From Dipylidium caninum (lineage: Eukaryota > Platyhelminthes > Cestoda > Cyclophyllidea > Dipylidiidae), in assembly GCA_017562135.1 (NCBI GenBank), contig QEYB01001522.1, positions 806,001 to 870,000 of the forward strand: a stretch of DNA of 64,000 nucleotides, written 5' to 3'. Below the pieces are notes generated by a model, which saw only the letters and a list, made by a program, of their open reading frames with translations, had not been told where the DNA came from and made no database searches. Within the stretch, counting starts at the first letter, position 1. Each line of letters begins with the position of its first letter. The position numbers were made by a program, and so were the translations under genes. Below are positions 41,211 through 56,400 of the stretch, piece by piece.

Positions 41211-44200
41211 TCATCTCCCAAACCTCGAGGGCACTGATGACAAAGGCCACGCTGGAGGGTCCAGTGGTATTGCGAAGAGAGTTAAGGTGGAGGTTTGGGG
41301 AGAGTGTATTGACTGGACCCCCAGATCCGTTACCTTCAGACTGTTCGCGTTAGGTATGGAGCAGAGAACGGGATTGTCAAAGGTGTCTGTAGCCTCGCTG
41401 CGACCATATTTGAGATCTCCATCAAACCAAATAGCGCTATGACCGCTGTTTGCAAGTGGTAGACACGTCGGGTAGTATTGGGATGAAGGGCAAAGGGAGT
41501 ATACGCATAAGGACACATTTTTGAAAGATTAAGGAGGCAACCTAGTTAAAGATGCATAGGAGGCTCAAAATTAAGAAGAATACAGGTTCTACGAATTTAA
41601 GTGCTTGAATCAGACAAAGTAAAGTGAGGTCGACTAGCGATAGTAGATTTAAGAAGTTAAGACGTTACACACCTTTTCGCCCCGATGAGAAAACTGTCAC
41701 GAGAACCTTGCATAAAGAAGTAGTTCTTCTTTGTCCAATTATAACACTAAAAGTGAATTTGCTATGAGGATGTCATAAGAATATGCAAATGATACGTCAC
41801 TAAATGAGACACATCGGCGACCAATATTTCTGTCTCGATGGGAAGACGAGTTTTCCATTTACTCACATGATCTAAAACCAGTTTAGTTTTATGGGGTAAC
41901 AAACACAGAAGTCGATATGCTTTTCAAGCACAACATTCAAGAGAAAATAGGTAAGCATACTTAGTTGAGACAGCATTCCTCTTTGTGCTCGAGTTCGAAC
42001 ATAATGGTCACCTTACGGTCATTGTAAAATATACTACCGCTGTTTACCTATTTGGATAATAAACAACTGGTGTTACGTGAGCACATAGGAAGGGATTTAA
42101 AACACCGATACCTAAGTGATGGGTAGCCATCATGTCAGTTTGCCTGCAGTTACCACTGCAGTTTAACCTACCTTAAACCCGTCTTTCCAATGGAATACGC
42201 AGCTCTCACCGGTGCCATAAAAGTGTTGGCTGCAATGCATTTTCTCTGAAAGGAGAGCCCCGAATACAGACCCCAGTTGATCGCAGATGAGCAGCAGGTT
42301 GGCATCTTGCACGCACTTCGTCTTTCGATAAAGGGTGTTAAGACTGAAACCATCCTTCGCCGTGGAGAAAATAAGTTTTATTGCACTGCCAATTCTATTT
42401 GCTGGTAAACCCTCCGATAGCTAAAGGAACAAGAGGCAGAATTCATTAAGATTTGTGCCTCTTTCTGAAGGAATACCTCGTTTGAAAATTAATGCATAAT
42501 TCTGTAATGAATTCTTGAAAAGTATTAGACAGGTACCAAAAACCAGAAGCTTCTAATAGAAGACGAGCACTTAAACATTGATGAAAGATTTGTACGGAAG
42601 GCAACAAGGAAATATCATAGATAAGAGATACTGAGTAAAGTGGTTACACGGGAGAATGCGTGGTGCAATACTTACGTCCTTGAGCATTGCTTCGTTCAGA
42701 ATACAGCCTGCGTCCCCCACTATGGTGATATCTACGGTGGTTTTTTCCATCTCCAAAGCGGATTCAATCATGCTGTCCGAAGTTGTCCGTTGATCCTTTG
42801 GTGAGAGAAAAAGTTAGTAATTCGACTTGGTCACTTCTCCAATGAGAAAGACCTTCCACTTGCAAGATGTAAAGTAAAAACCACAGGCTAAGCATGACGC
42901 CAGTATGATATTCTAGTTATTAGACAAATCGAAAGCAGATTGTTATCATTTCAGCTCTACCATCCACAGATTTAAGCACTCAACGAATAAATGAAAACTT
43001 ACACAAGCGTTTGAGGTTGCAATACTTTTAGAGAAAGTTTGTTTTTTAATGGATGAGAATTATCATTTATACACATCTTACATATTTACAAGAAAACTCA
43101 CGTTTTTTCCTTATCTTGAAAATGGACAAGCCATCGGCATAATACTTAGAAAATTAAATAAACACCCTCTAAATTAGACGAAAATAGTAATGAAAAGTAA
43201 TTAATAATCATTTTTAAACGCTATCAATAGATATGATGGTTAAACGACAAACGGGACTGCGATCAACTTCCGATAATGGGAGGAGATCAGGTCCTTTTCG
43301 TTACGAAAAATAGCGCAGTCTGTTGCCTAAATGAACCAGTCGAGTATGATTTGAGTATGTCAAATAAAGGAGCAAAGTCAATTGTTTTTAATTCCCTCAT
43401 ACTCTGCCATGGAAAAGAAGTTTATTAAGGAAAAAATAAGCGTTTTCCTTAAGAAAAACAATTCAGTGAATCTTGACCCTACTGATGTATGTTTATGATT
43501 ATACTACTTTCCCGACAAACATTTATATACAAAATCACGAGACTGCTAAAAATGTAGTACTCACCTGAGTCATATGGTGGAGGGGTTTGGGGACAGCGTC
43601 GGAGTTAGAGGAAATTAGCTGACTGGTTGCCAAGTTAGTGGCAGATACTAAAGTGTCTTGGATGTCTCCAAGTCTGAAATTGCAATAAGAATTAGTATAG
43701 ACTACTTCAACTCCACATGTTTTCTGTTAGCCATCGAAAATTATTCAGAACTCATCAACTATTAGAGAACCACATTTTAATGTCATAAAAAGTTAATGTC
43801 TATTCAGGGACCTATTATACAGTAAAACAGATTTATTAATATACTCTGAGCGTTACTAGTTCGTGGAGGCTTAGTTTTCAGTAAGTTTTCTTAAGTGAGA
43901 TATTGGGCCTCGGGGTAGATGGGAAGACAAGCAATTATTAACATTTTCCATAAAAATGCAATATGTTTACCAGTAAAATAATAACGCTGTTCAGACATGA
44001 AGTAAAAGCAGTGCCATTAGTTCAGACAAAAAACATCCCTTTTCCTTTCTTTATCATAATACTTGGAAAATGAGTAAAGTCATTAAATTCAATTCAGTTG
44101 CTTTCTAAGAGTAATAAAAAGTCGAACATGACAAACCGCTAGAACATCGCTAACGATTTCACACTATTTCCACCACCATAATAAATGATAATTTCAAAGG

Positions 44201-47200
44201 GCAATCGGTTTTATGCTAGTTACTAAAATAACGACGATAACTTGAGAACATGAGGCGATCAGTAGTAGAAAGTCCGCAGATTTGGCGACTTAGCAGAAAA
44301 CAACAGCGGTTGTTCTCAATACATTACCTACGATTAGGGAGTGCCAAATTAACTGTCTAGGTTAAAAAAAATTATATAATAGGAAATGATGCTACCGCTA
44401 GAGTTTATTCCTTTTAGCTTACAAGTTCGTGTATTTAGACTCGAGATACCCAAAGGAAACCATCCTTTTCGGTACATATAAAATCTCAGAAGTAGTTAAA
44501 ACAAAAATAAAAAACAACAATAAGAACCATTTGTTTCGCATACGCCCTATTCAACATTGTTAATTAACAAAGGGGAGTAGGGAGAAAGGGAGCACAACGG
44601 TCGAAACATACTCACACATCGAAGGGGATCTTGAAGACGTGGAGATTGGTGGTAGCCGCCTCCGAGAGGGTAGTGTGGTCCAAGGATGTAGGTGTAGCGG
44701 CAACAGATGAAAAAATTCGATCAATCTCGACGCCGATAGAAATGTAGATTTCTTCAGGCATATGCTCGCATCCCTGTCCCAACTCTGAAGAGATCGATGG
44801 GTGACCTAACCAAGTACAGTTGGGGAGACATTAAAACACGATACAATTTCTACCTGAGGCCTACATATCAAACTTGTAACCGACAGAGTAATGTAATCGG
44901 AAAGCGCCACTAACTGCTTAAACAAGACGCAAAAAATCATGTGGACATTACTAGACTAGCTCATTAGAAATAGGGATTGGTGATCAGGTCGTTTGCGATT
45001 AAAAAAGATAGATTGATGTACGTTTAGTATCCTGAAAACCAAATATCCCCAAAAACTCACGCCTCTGGTCGTTGGGCCAAACCCATTACCAATTATCCTC
45101 ATCAACTTTTGTGTCAATTTCAATCAAAGGCAAAACGTATACTCATCCGTAACTTAATGTTGCTTACAAAAACTCGGACTGGTGAGAGATCGGTTTATAC
45201 GACAGTCCTTGTGTTACACAATACAAGTTAGAGTGATGAAATGTCGATTGTTTCAAGCGAACAATAGGGTTGGAGAGTATGAAACTATATGTATTGTTAT
45301 TAAACTTCCATTAAATGCGCTACACTCAAGAACAAATGAGGTGGGTAATTTTCCGTTTCACGTATATGGAAACCAAATTGGAGTCAGTACATACGGCTAC
45401 CTGAAGCGGAATTTTTGAGTAATTGACAAAGCAGCTGTAACGAACGATTACTAATACTGAAAAATTGGACACATGGAGTTCTTCATGAATAACAACTTTC
45501 AAAAGGTGCATTTACATCGCGTAAATCAAGAATGAAATTAAAACCAACAGACCTACCGACACATTGAGAAAAATCATCACTATGCCCCGATGAGTCGGTG
45601 GGTAAAGTGATTCTAGCTTCTGTAGAAACTGGGTCTTTCGGCAATGAGAAGCCAGAGACGTTCGAACGGCTGTTGAGAAAGAGTATGATTAAAGAGCACC
45701 TCTCTGATTCTTCACCAACAACAGGATTGATTCACTAATGAATATTGTGAAGATAAGGCAAATACTCCCTTGGTTAACATTTTGCTAAATGCTATAGACG
45801 TGTATTAGAGTACACATAAGCTTTGAGAGTCATCTTGAACATGAACATCTTGCCTTGAACAGAAAAAACCTGGCTCGGCATCAAAATTAGACATGTCAAT
45901 GTCAAAGTATGACGAGAAATTTTCGTAACAGCTATCAAAACCACATTACCGAAAATTAATAAAAAATTTCAATGTTTAACGATTGAGTAAATCAAACTAG
46001 CCTCGTTTAGACTAAAAACCAGAAGGCGGTTGGACAGAATAGTTTTCATTTTACTGAAACGTTTGCTCTACATCTGCATAAAAAATGGAACATAAAATCC
46101 ATGAGCTTCTTCTCCTTTGAAAAGCGCGATTTAATTATCCAAAGCAAAACGACAAATAACACGGAAATATACAGAATATTCTCGGAATAAGGGATTGAAG
46201 GAACCTCCCCTGGGTTGACACCACTTGTAAATAAGTACTAAGCCAAAAGTCTGTATTAAGAGATTTTCATTCTCTTCTCAACAACCAATATGTGTGCGTT
46301 TCCATGAGACCGTTCCACATTAAAATGTCTAATTGCATGACGCCGGTCACCTTCATAAAGAAATAAATCTAGAAGCAAAATAGAGTGACGCATTCTAATG
46401 GATTTCTCAACAAATTTCCAATTTCGGATTGCATAAAAAACGTATCATCAGGTGAAAAAAAAAGATATAACGGAAAAGCAGATGACGTTTTGTATAATCG
46501 CAATGTGAGACCCGGTGGTATTTACCACGAATTACCCTTATATGGATCAAATAGTGGGTGCAATTGTGTGCTTTCATGAGACAGAATCACATACTATGGC
46601 CTGTTTGATGTACTTTCCAACAACGTAAATTAGAATAAGCTAATTCAGAGGTCCAGGTGATTGTCATCGTGGTAGAAAGAAAAATGTGAATACGAATAAG
46701 AATTTCTTGATGAAAAACCACTATTAGTGCTAAGTGATAGGATCGCATGATAAGCTAATACATTTCAATGCGAAAAGACGACCCAATGAAAATTATTTAT
46801 GCTTGAGAATTATTTTATCTTAAAAGGTTGTTCATACACATGTGGAGATAGAAGACAGACTAAACATAGAAACAACAAAAACGGTACAATGTAAAACGGA
46901 TTTCAGGATTACTCATCGGCACTAATTACTTATAAATCGGGAAGCTTAAAAAATGGAGGTTTTGAAACATTTAGTTAAAAAAAACAACCTCTGAAAGAAA
47001 CACAGAACTTACCAAACAGAGAGAAGATTGGTCATGTCGACATGAGTATTGAGTGAAATGATAGCAGTAATGGGAATACAAACGGAAAGAGCGAGAACAT
47101 TGTGGATGGGTTCTGCCGCAACCAACACCGGCGAACTAGCCCAGCCATTACCACTATCATCGGAGGAAAGGAACCGCGGGCCACCTCTCCTTGCAGCCAC

Positions 47201-49054
47201 TGCACGATTCAATGCTTCCGCCGTAGCTACCGCGTCAAAGCAGACTGCGTCCGGAGTGACAATCAGCACTCCGTCGATTTCACCCTTAATTACAATTGCT
47301 TCGTGATAACTCCACATGAGTGATTTTAAACGGAACATAATCCATTGATGTATTTGACGACACCTATGCCTCAAAAGTCTCCAAAATTCCATGTTATAAA
47401 TTTAAAAATAAAGACTTAGCCTTAACTGTCTTAGAAAGTGCTTTAAATAGAGTCTCTTGAAAATTCCCCATAGTTTTGAGTGTGCCGATCGAAATGAAAA
47501 ATCGTGTCGAGAAATACATAATGAATAGGGTAGCAAATGAACAAAGGCCTGTGTTAAACAAGAGAACTTACACGGTCGGTTAACTTCGTAATGGATACGA
47601 AGTCAGTTAAATCGCGCATTTTTCGATTTTAGCCATTACTCCAAATAGTACATTTTAGTGAGTTCACATACGCATGGAATATCGAGTATCAATTACTCTT
47701 CGTACGAAAGTGCATATATGGATATTGAATGTATATTTCATAAATTGCTTATGACATCATTTTTAATAAATTAGGTAGACAGATACCATATCGCGGGATA
47801 AACTAGAGCAAAAAGGGGTTCAAAACATACTTTTGATGGTAAGAGAACACGCTTGGCCTTAACCTTGACGAGGAGACCTTCAGCCGTTCTTTCTTCATTA
47901 ACGGAGACCGGGGAGGTGTTCTGGCTCATCCGTGAGGTGCCCTCCACACCGCCACAGGGTTCAGGAAGGTCGACAGAGAAGTAGCGTACTCGCGTTGCCG
48001 AGCCTGGTAGACGGCGCGGACGGGCTCTCTAAAACAGATGTTTTCACCAAATGGGAACTCTCTCGGTTGACACCGATCATTGTGCCTTAGAAGAAATGCA
48101 TGTCCGATAGGCTGGCTTTCCATTTTGCTATGACAGTAAATAAAATTAGGTTCATAATTCACGTTGATAAGCACGGGAAAGTCAACCATTCATTAGCCGT
48201 TCTAATGAGTGTGACAAATTAGAAGTTTTCAAATAAAATTTTTAACTTAGTAAAATAATGAGAGGCAATAGGAATGGTATGTTATTTATGGCGACATAAA
48301 AAAGCAGAAAACTTACACAGAACTTGACTATAATTTAATTACCATAACATGAGGGGGAGCATTAATTAACCTGAAGTATAGCCTATCTAGTATGTGTTGA
48401 ACTTTAAATTCCTTAAAATACAGTTTAAGAAGGTTGTTTGCCTACTCAGGGCACGAAAGAACGAAAAGGTGAGTGCCGCAATTAAAATGATTTTGCATAC
48501 GGCGAAAAGATATGTTAAAAATACACACACTGGAATACATAACCTGACAAAAAACAACTCTTGATCACCTGAGTACGAACTTCATCTGCACTCGGTATAT
48601 ATAGCCGTTGGCCGGGAAAAAGTGGAGGATGGCCAGCACCAAGCATCCCTAACCGGTTAAAACTTGCAAGCTGTGCGGGAGTCACGTTACCAACACGGGC
48701 AACTATGCTCATTAGAGAATCTCCAGCTTTAACCTAAGTAGTCAATAAACATAGGAATGCCAAAGAGTAAAGGCCTTATAGCGTGAAAGCGTAGATGAAT
48801 ACACTAGAAACGGGAGTGACTCGAGTAAAATAAACCATTTCAACTCGGGTATATCGCGAACTAAAGGCCGTAATCATGACATGAGCATGCTCTCAGAAAG
48901 CGCAAAGATATTTTCAAAATATAGTAATAAATATTTCAGTCTGAAAAACAGCAGATATTGGCATACCGTATAGCTACCGCGCGGAATGCCCGATTTGGAA
49001 ATTGACACTACAGGTAATAATTCAATGTGATGACCTACTCTCAATCGACTCCAT
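41211..49054 (-). CDS. OXR1: OXR1/NCOA7-type oxidation-resistance protein (LysM + GRAM-like + TLDc)
   Basis: Exons (-): 49054-49039, 49007-48967, 48733-48569, 48028-47831, 47284-47013, 45669-45557, 44805-44616, 43673-43565, 42795-42676, 42420-42172, 41746-41673, 41445-41211; 1782 nt, 593 aa, all phases matched. LysM at about 16-70 (GSYTVKAGDSLMSIVARVG..PGQRLYIP); GRAM-like segment at about 120-225 (LVKVKAKRVLLPSK, GEIDGVLIVTPDAVCFDA); acidic/Ser linker; TLDc from about 409 (LPANRIGSAIKLIF.., GFSLNTLYRK, GSVFGALLSE, FYGTGESCVFHW, YNWTKKNYFFMQG, GHSAIWFDGDLKYGRS). TLDc proteins protect against oxidative stress and bind the V-ATPase. The final TLDc strand (usually ..IEIWAFE) is not recognisable; the C-terminus may be divergent or a last exon missed. 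The start at 49054 is the earliest supported ATG. Intron 1 is 31 nt. Confidence 0.9.
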
Positions 49055-50409
49055 CGCTGTTGGCGTTAGGAGCGCAACATAAGGATAAGAAAGTTCTGAA
49101 AACGAACAACCAGATTTCACGTGGCGCGGTAAACCTCGTCGAAAGACAGACAGGCTAAATTAATATCAACAGAATTGTAATTTTGTTGGGGTGTTAAAAC
49201 TTTGAATCAAATAAATAGCCTAATAAAGTAACTTTAAATACGATTTTTGTAATATGTTGAAATATGGTCACGTATTATTCTAGTGGGCAAAGGCTTGAGT
49301 TGACAAATAGTAAAAAATTTACGCCCCTATTAGGCATCAAAACAAGATTGCCGCTTTAAACGAGTCATTGACACAGAAATTTTGTTGGCTCACAGGTTCA
49401 AGGCAGACACAAAACATTCGTTAGACTCCTCTACAAAGTCTTGTGCTGTAAAAAGCCCTATTAAAAGGAGTAGTGGCTTGAATGCGAAGTCTTGAGTACC
49501 GACTGTTGTTGAAAATCATATCGGCCAGAAGTACCCCACCATTTGGCTTAAATATTGTAACAATACTTAGACTCATGGTGGCGTAATTGCTAATCGTCGG
49601 TAGTAGCTTAAAAATATTGGGGAGGTTAAGGCATATACAACAGCAGTAGATGCGTTTGTTTGGATGCTTTGCATATATTGGCCATGGCGAAGACAAATGC
49701 AGCACTCAATCTTGTTTTTAGTAAGAATCTTAAAGCTATCAGAGAATGGTCTTGAAAAGTGATTAAAAATAGCAAGAATATTCTGGAAACGTGTTTCACG
49801 CACCTAACGGTATGTCAGTGCGTCCTCGGAATTAATTAAACTGCGGACCTTCTAAATACTCGGAAACGGTCCATCATTAATTTCGAAACATCGTGGTCGA
49901 GTATTTTGATACCGTTATTCCTATTTCCTTACGTCAAAATCTGGTATAGAACAACTTCAAAAATAGCGTAGAGCTCTGCTTCTTGACGTCGACACAGTTA
50001 TGGGATGAAATGAAGGAGTTCTGAAGTCTTGTCGCTGTGCTGGAACTAACGCTACTCTCATTGTAAACCATCATTTGACTAAAAGCCTTATTCCCGTAAG
50101 ATGTTATCCATGGTACGTAGTGGTAGAAGAAGAAACGGTTACTTAAACCTAGGGACATTTGCCGTAAATAGCGTCACTAGAAGGGGGTCGTCAGTGATGA
50201 CATGGTTTCTACGCGATCTTCGAACTTTTGATGCTCGTAAGTGATGGGGAGATCCCTGCGCCATTCGCAGCCGCATTCGTACCTGCCAAATGATCTTTAA
50301 CTTTGTTTAACTGTGCTGGCACCCATTCCGTTAGTGGCTGTTGCAACTTGTAAAATAAAGCGTCTTCTTTTGTACTTTCTCGGTTTCGCTACATGTGACT
50401 GTTAGTATC
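49055..50409. promoter_or_regulatory. Divergent intergenic region between OXR1-like and TUT4/7-like genes
   Basis: About 1.35 kb with no supported exon, flanked by two start codons facing away from each other, so it probably contains both promoters. A frame at 49066-49018 (-) could extend the OXR1-like N-terminus. The ORFs at 49421-49803 (-) have no recognisable features. Confidence 0.4.
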
Positions 50410-53400
50410 ATGGCTGAAGCGGCTCAAAATGATATTGCTAAGCCTGGTGAGCGGAGTGAAGCGGTTCCGAGCACCGCTTCGCAAATACTTCGTGTTTGTA
50501 GCTGATAATCTTATTTGCTATAGCCAAGTCATCTATCATGCGAAATTTATGAAAAGGCTGCATTTGACCACGCCTAGGCAAGACAACTGCAATGAGGGAG
50601 AAGCGATTTGCTTAATATCTCATTGTTGGAGCCCTTCGTATTTTACGTGCATCGCAGATTCATTGTGTGAGGATTTTCGAAGTCCTTCTCTTGTCTTCCC
50701 ATCCACATTTGCCATTTTGTACCTTTAATGAGGCCCTCAATGGTTAACGCTAGTGTCAACGACTAAGCACAGTTCGAGATGGCGAACTGTGCTACTGATT
50801 GTCATTAGTGACAATGGCCACCGCAGCCAATTAGAGGCGGCGGAGTTGGATAAAACTTGAACTACTTTTTAAGGATTCCGCTCATGGCGGCTGGCTGATA
50901 GGTGAAGACGGTCTTATGCAATGGCCTTGTGTGAAGACCATCGGTATGGGAGAGACATGATCGTTCAAAAAGAAAATAGCCATCCCTCCATTCCGGTACT
51001 ACTACTCAAATCAGGGCATTGATATCAAACACCAATGCCTCTTACCGAAGGACTCGGAGGCGGAATCATATCTTGGGTTATTTACGAGGCGATTCCCATC
51101 TCCGGTGTGCGATGACGAACTGATTGCTATGGCAGTGCCGAAGATTGCAGCCTTGGATAAGTCTTTTAACATGGCTAATGTTCTATCTGGCATTGAGCAA
51201 ATTTCACACCCTCGTCAACACAAATTGGTGCTCTAACCCTACGTAAGTTTCACCTCAGGTGGGTTTGTCATGGCAACAGTGCACGCAGTGCAGGTACACC
51301 TCCCCCGTGGAAGCAGTAGCGTTGTTCACCAATTTAAATGTTAAATGAAATGCAGTCCCTAATGTTCTAATTTATGCGCTAACTTTTGTTGCTTGTACCT
51401 CGAAGCTATGAATTTTCGTGACCAGTTTTGTTACTGGTGAAGGTCCATAACCATACTGTTAAAAGTCGATCCTGGCATTCGCTGATTGAACTTTTGCTTT
51501 GAGCAGGAGGCCACCTGTAAATTTGACTTACCTTAAAAGCCAAGTCGTTTTCAGTCGTATCGAATTCGGCGTAAATTACGTCTCGTTGTGTCTTCAGTTT
51601 GTGCATATTATTGCTCAACACTTGATTCCTTTGCGCTAGTGTATTTCCTGTAGCTCAAATGCCTTGTCGTTGAAGAGAGAGCGGCCAAGTTGCCTTTAAG
51701 GCTCCTTCATGTTTCTGGCATAGGTGGACTCTTCATTGCGGGTGAGTTCTTGTACTCCAATGTTTTCCGCCGTGATTCTTGCTCTGTCGCCAGTATGGTT
51801 TAGTATCTCCCCGAGTCAATTCACAATGCCATTGGAGGCAACGGCTAGACTTCCTTCCTCCGCCAGCGCGGGTAATTCATAAATGTGTATGCCCAGGAGG
51901 ACATCGAAGGCATATCCTACGACGGCAGCAATGATTACGACTCCGGCAAAGTCGTAGAGTTTAAGTACCAATTTTTATCATTGGGGGTAGATGGGCTCAA
52001 AGGTAAATAGGTCACACTCAAGTAGCGTAAAAGCTCTTTCTCTCTTCCTAGAGAATGCTTGATTGGTAAAGAAAGTCGCCTCCAATAAGACTTCAAGAGC
52101 ACAAGACCTATACACATTGGTTCTATTGGAGGACTTGTCCAGTGCTCCTATCTAGCATTGTTATGGCGGCGGAAACGTAGTCACTGACTATCGGTTGAAA
52201 ATTCCTGGTTAATACGCCAAGGTGAGATTCCTTTTCGGTATCCCTAATTAAATAATATTGCTGTTTAACAGTTATGTTCTGATTTGAGTAGTAATTGGCG
52301 GAATTAATGATTAACTACTTTTTTCTTTATGGCCCGCGTTCCCCTTATACCCATCGTCTTGAAACAAGACCAATGCATCAAATCATCATCACTTACAAAA
52401 TAACCTCTGTGACCTGGGACACAGATAATCCGTCGCCTCTGTCTGATTATGGCAGCTCTTGCTACTAATAGCAATGAGTCGGCCGGGTGATGTCCCAAAC
52501 TAGACTTGCTCGTTGACACTAGTGCTAACCGTCGTTGTTCGCATGAGGGACACGGAACGGCTGGTGGATTGAGATCCCGGAAAAGGAAATGGAGAGAGGA
52601 TTTGGCACCTGGTCATAAGGAATGAGCAGTGCAATTGTCTTTCGCATCCACACGAAATATGAAAGAGACTAGGAGGAAGGTACTAGGCAACAATGCCTTC
52701 CCTGCATTGGAGTTACCCTGTTCCGGTATAGTCACATGTATCCTTTCTCTAGATTTTGCGTTATATGTGCTCTGACCGGAGCGTAGGAGATCATCAGTTT
52801 CCATATGAAGCGCATGAGTGCATTATCATGACCGGTTTCACCTTCCACACTAGGATTAATATTTTCACTTGGCTTCGCCATCCAACCTTCTTCCGAGTGC
52901 GGTAACATGTAGGTGAATTCCCAGGTAGGAAAGACTTTATTTACACTTTGCAGCTACCAGGGGAAAATAAAACAATGTGTTAATAAACTAATTTAAAGGT
53001 CATTGTACCAATCCCGACCTGGCTGAAAGTGGAGCATGAATAAGACTGCCGTGTCGCAAGAGTGCAGGATATGACGAATGCAAGGATCTCTTCATCGGCC
53101 GTAATGTCAGCCGCAGCATTCGTCTCGGCATAGGATCGCCAAAATTTTCGTTCGTGGGTACGATCATCGATATTAGGGTCAGAAGCTCCAGGTTGGAGTG
53201 TTAGGTTCACTTTGATCTCTACATACGTAGAAAAGTATTAGAATTATAATTAACAACAGCAATTCCCGCTGCTTACTTTTGTTAATGTTGACAACTGGCT
53301 TATTATTACTTAGTTTCAGGAAATTCAGTTGTTTCTCACGCTTTTCATCCCAAACAGATTTGAAGAAATACTGATTGATATTTTGTGACGATATTTGATG

Positions 53401-56400
53401 CCCTTCACCAATTTGGGAAAGAGATTGCCTTCTTGCACCTGTAGCGCCACTAGATGAAATCTTAGATCCAGTTCTTCACACGAAACCGTTCCTACCGTAT
53501 TTACACGACATAGGTTTGAATATTTTTGCAGTTCAACGTAGTTCACTTGACAAAAAGAGGATTGTGCGCTATAACGCGCAGTCGGAAGTAGGGGCGGGAG
53601 GCACTATCGCTAGTTACCGTTTGTTATAGAGACATGCTGCGAACGGAGAAATCGCTAGGCAAAATAATCCTTGAGGCCGCATCTATCTTTACAATACAGC
53701 AAAACATTTATAAAACACCTGTTTAACTTTTTCAAAAAATCGCTCGTTAGAATGAAAAGCGTGTGTTTTTTGTCGCACTAAACATTTGGTATAAAAGACT
53801 TTTCTATTGCGTCAGAATTAAATTGAACCTAATCTTTGTTTTAATCGATATTCAAGTCCTTTCAATATTTTGAAAATACCAGGTCGGCCTAACTCCCCTT
53901 CGGCTCCGTGATGAAGTGAGGTGCTTCCTTGCCGCGCCCCAACTAAAGCGTTGCCGCTGGCACATCATATGTAAGATAAGCGCTTTCCAATCTTTATTCG
54001 AACACCCTAAATGGCCAAACATAAGGCGGACCGGGAAAATCCCAAAAAGGGGAACTCTGATTTTATGCACCGTATGTTATCTATGGTAGTAATCTCTTGT
54101 TAGAGTTCCCTCCTGAATACGTGTCTATTTTGAGACAGAATAAAATATGCGTAAAGGCAACTAAAGGAGTGAGTATATGAATGTATTTAACTCATAGAAC
54201 CCCTACATTTTTTGTAAAATTTGCAAGCGGCAAATTGACTCAGTTCCTCTGGCCGTCGCACACGCTTCAGAGCCGATTCATCTGCAAGCAAAGGAGGTAG
54301 GCTTGCTATGTCGTCTTCTGCCGTAATTATGTGTACCTATGTATTTATATCCCTTCTTAATACGAAGTTTTTGGTTCTGTGGAAGGTTGATGGAGTTTTG
54401 ATACACACAACTCGCCATAAATGTCTCGTTTTGGAGGGTGGATTGTTATCAATATTTGGCCTGTATAATTTTTCACATTAATACGATATGGTCACAATTA
54501 ATGATTTACGTTTTATCTGTTTTCTATGATTAGGTTAATCACCTACAAAGTTTGCTGACATGCCTTCCCCCTATAACAGATGCCCATCGTTCATCATTGA
54601 ATGCCTCTCTTCAAAGCGTAAATATCGATCAGCTAGATGATATTGAGACCGAACGCCGTCTTAATTTTGCTCGACAAATTTGCGAAGCTTTGGAATCTCG
54701 AATCGAAGGTAGCGTTTATTGCGTTAGGTAGAAGATTTAAATGATGTATTCACTTGCATGCTTTCCAGTTTGTATACTAATATCTCATTCTTTTTTTCTT
54801 ATTACATATAGATATTAAATGCTTAGAAATCATGTTCATTTCTCTTTTTGTAGGGTTGACAATGCGCGTAATTGGCAGTATTTTGACCGGATTATCCCTC
54901 CACTCTAGTGATGTGAATCTAGACGCCTTTTTAGAACCAATCAAAGTTGATAATGAGGATTCTAACGCGATTGAAACAGGGTTGATTTCTTCTCTCAACC
55001 CTTATGATAAAGGATTCTCTTCTGCACTCCCTGAAATCTTCAGCGTATTCTGTTCCGTGGACACACAAAAGACACATTCTAACCAACTGGGCTTTAGGAA
55101 CGGTATCTTGCCTGCTTTACCGGATTTCGAAACGTAGGTTTTATTTGTCATTTGGGAGGAAATATATATTTTTGTGTTAATTGGCATCTCAGCCAAAAAG
55201 TGGGGCAAAGTTCTCATGTGCGGACCTCATCTGTACAAGAATTATATTGCTCTGCTGCATTTTTCATTATCATTGTATATTTTTTAATGTGGTTATCGTG
55301 CAGTTTGACTAATATTTTTACATATTCTATCTTACTATTTAATTTTCTCATTATTTATGGAACACTTTTAGTTCTGCATTTTCTGTTCATAGGGTCCGTA
55401 AATCCTATGAGAGTGGAAATTATTCTGTGATAGTGGAGGACTCCAAACTTGTTCGTTATTGTATCACGGTGGGTAACCCCCGTGGTATGGAGTTTGCTGC
55501 TTTAATTCGGACTTATTTATCGGTCGACAATCGGGTCAAAAGTCTGATGATTATATTACTCAAGTTCGCCCAGGTAAACAAATAAATGACTGCACTATTT
55601 TTGTTGTTTAACTCTCTAAACCACTGTCATTTATTAATGTTATTAGTTGGCTCACCTACACAAACTTCCTAAACCGGCGCTTTATATTTTGGTTATCTTT
55701 TTCCTTCAAAATATATCCCCTCCTGTGCTACCTAATTTGCACGACATTGTTCATCGTCATCGTAAAGAACTACCTCTCAATTCTATCGAAGAGGTAACTT
55801 TCGCTTATTACTGGTTCAAAGCTTGTTCTCTTGATAAAAATTTGTTTTTTATGTGTGTATTTGGTTATTTCACAATTTTTAAGGTTGTAACAGAAGAAGG
55901 AGATTTCTCATACCTTAAGGACCTTTCCCTCCTTCCTCCATTCTACTCTCCACACAGTAAGCTTTTTTCACTCAACCACGTTTCTCTCCTTTAGTAGTCA
56001 CCATATATTCTTTCAGATGCCATGTTTCTCTTATTAAGATACCATGCCGATTGCAGACATATGGCTGAAGTTCTTACGGTTCTACGTTTTCGAATTTCAA
56101 TATCGGTCGTGCGTTATTTCAATAACTCACTATGACCCAGTTCCGAAACCTCAGAAGGTTGCTTCGTCAGAACTTTGGGTAGAGCGTAAGCATTTTCTCA
56201 TCTCATGTCTATTATTCTCCACCTGGGTCCCCTCATTAAGTTGTCGAATTTTTGTAGATCCTTTCTCCCCTAGTATATCCTTAACAAAGGGTCTAATACT
56301 ATCTGCCGAAAAATACATTCAAGATCAATTTGTAGCCGCATACTCCTATTTTGGTATTCCTCGTCTTTCCGAAACCGGCCGGCCACTATTTACTAATGTG

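Noticed and set aside
40999..41442. 147-codon + frame after MED6
   Set aside because: It is antisense to the last TLDc exon of the OXR1-like gene, whose frame carries the conserved IWFDGDLKYGRS motif.
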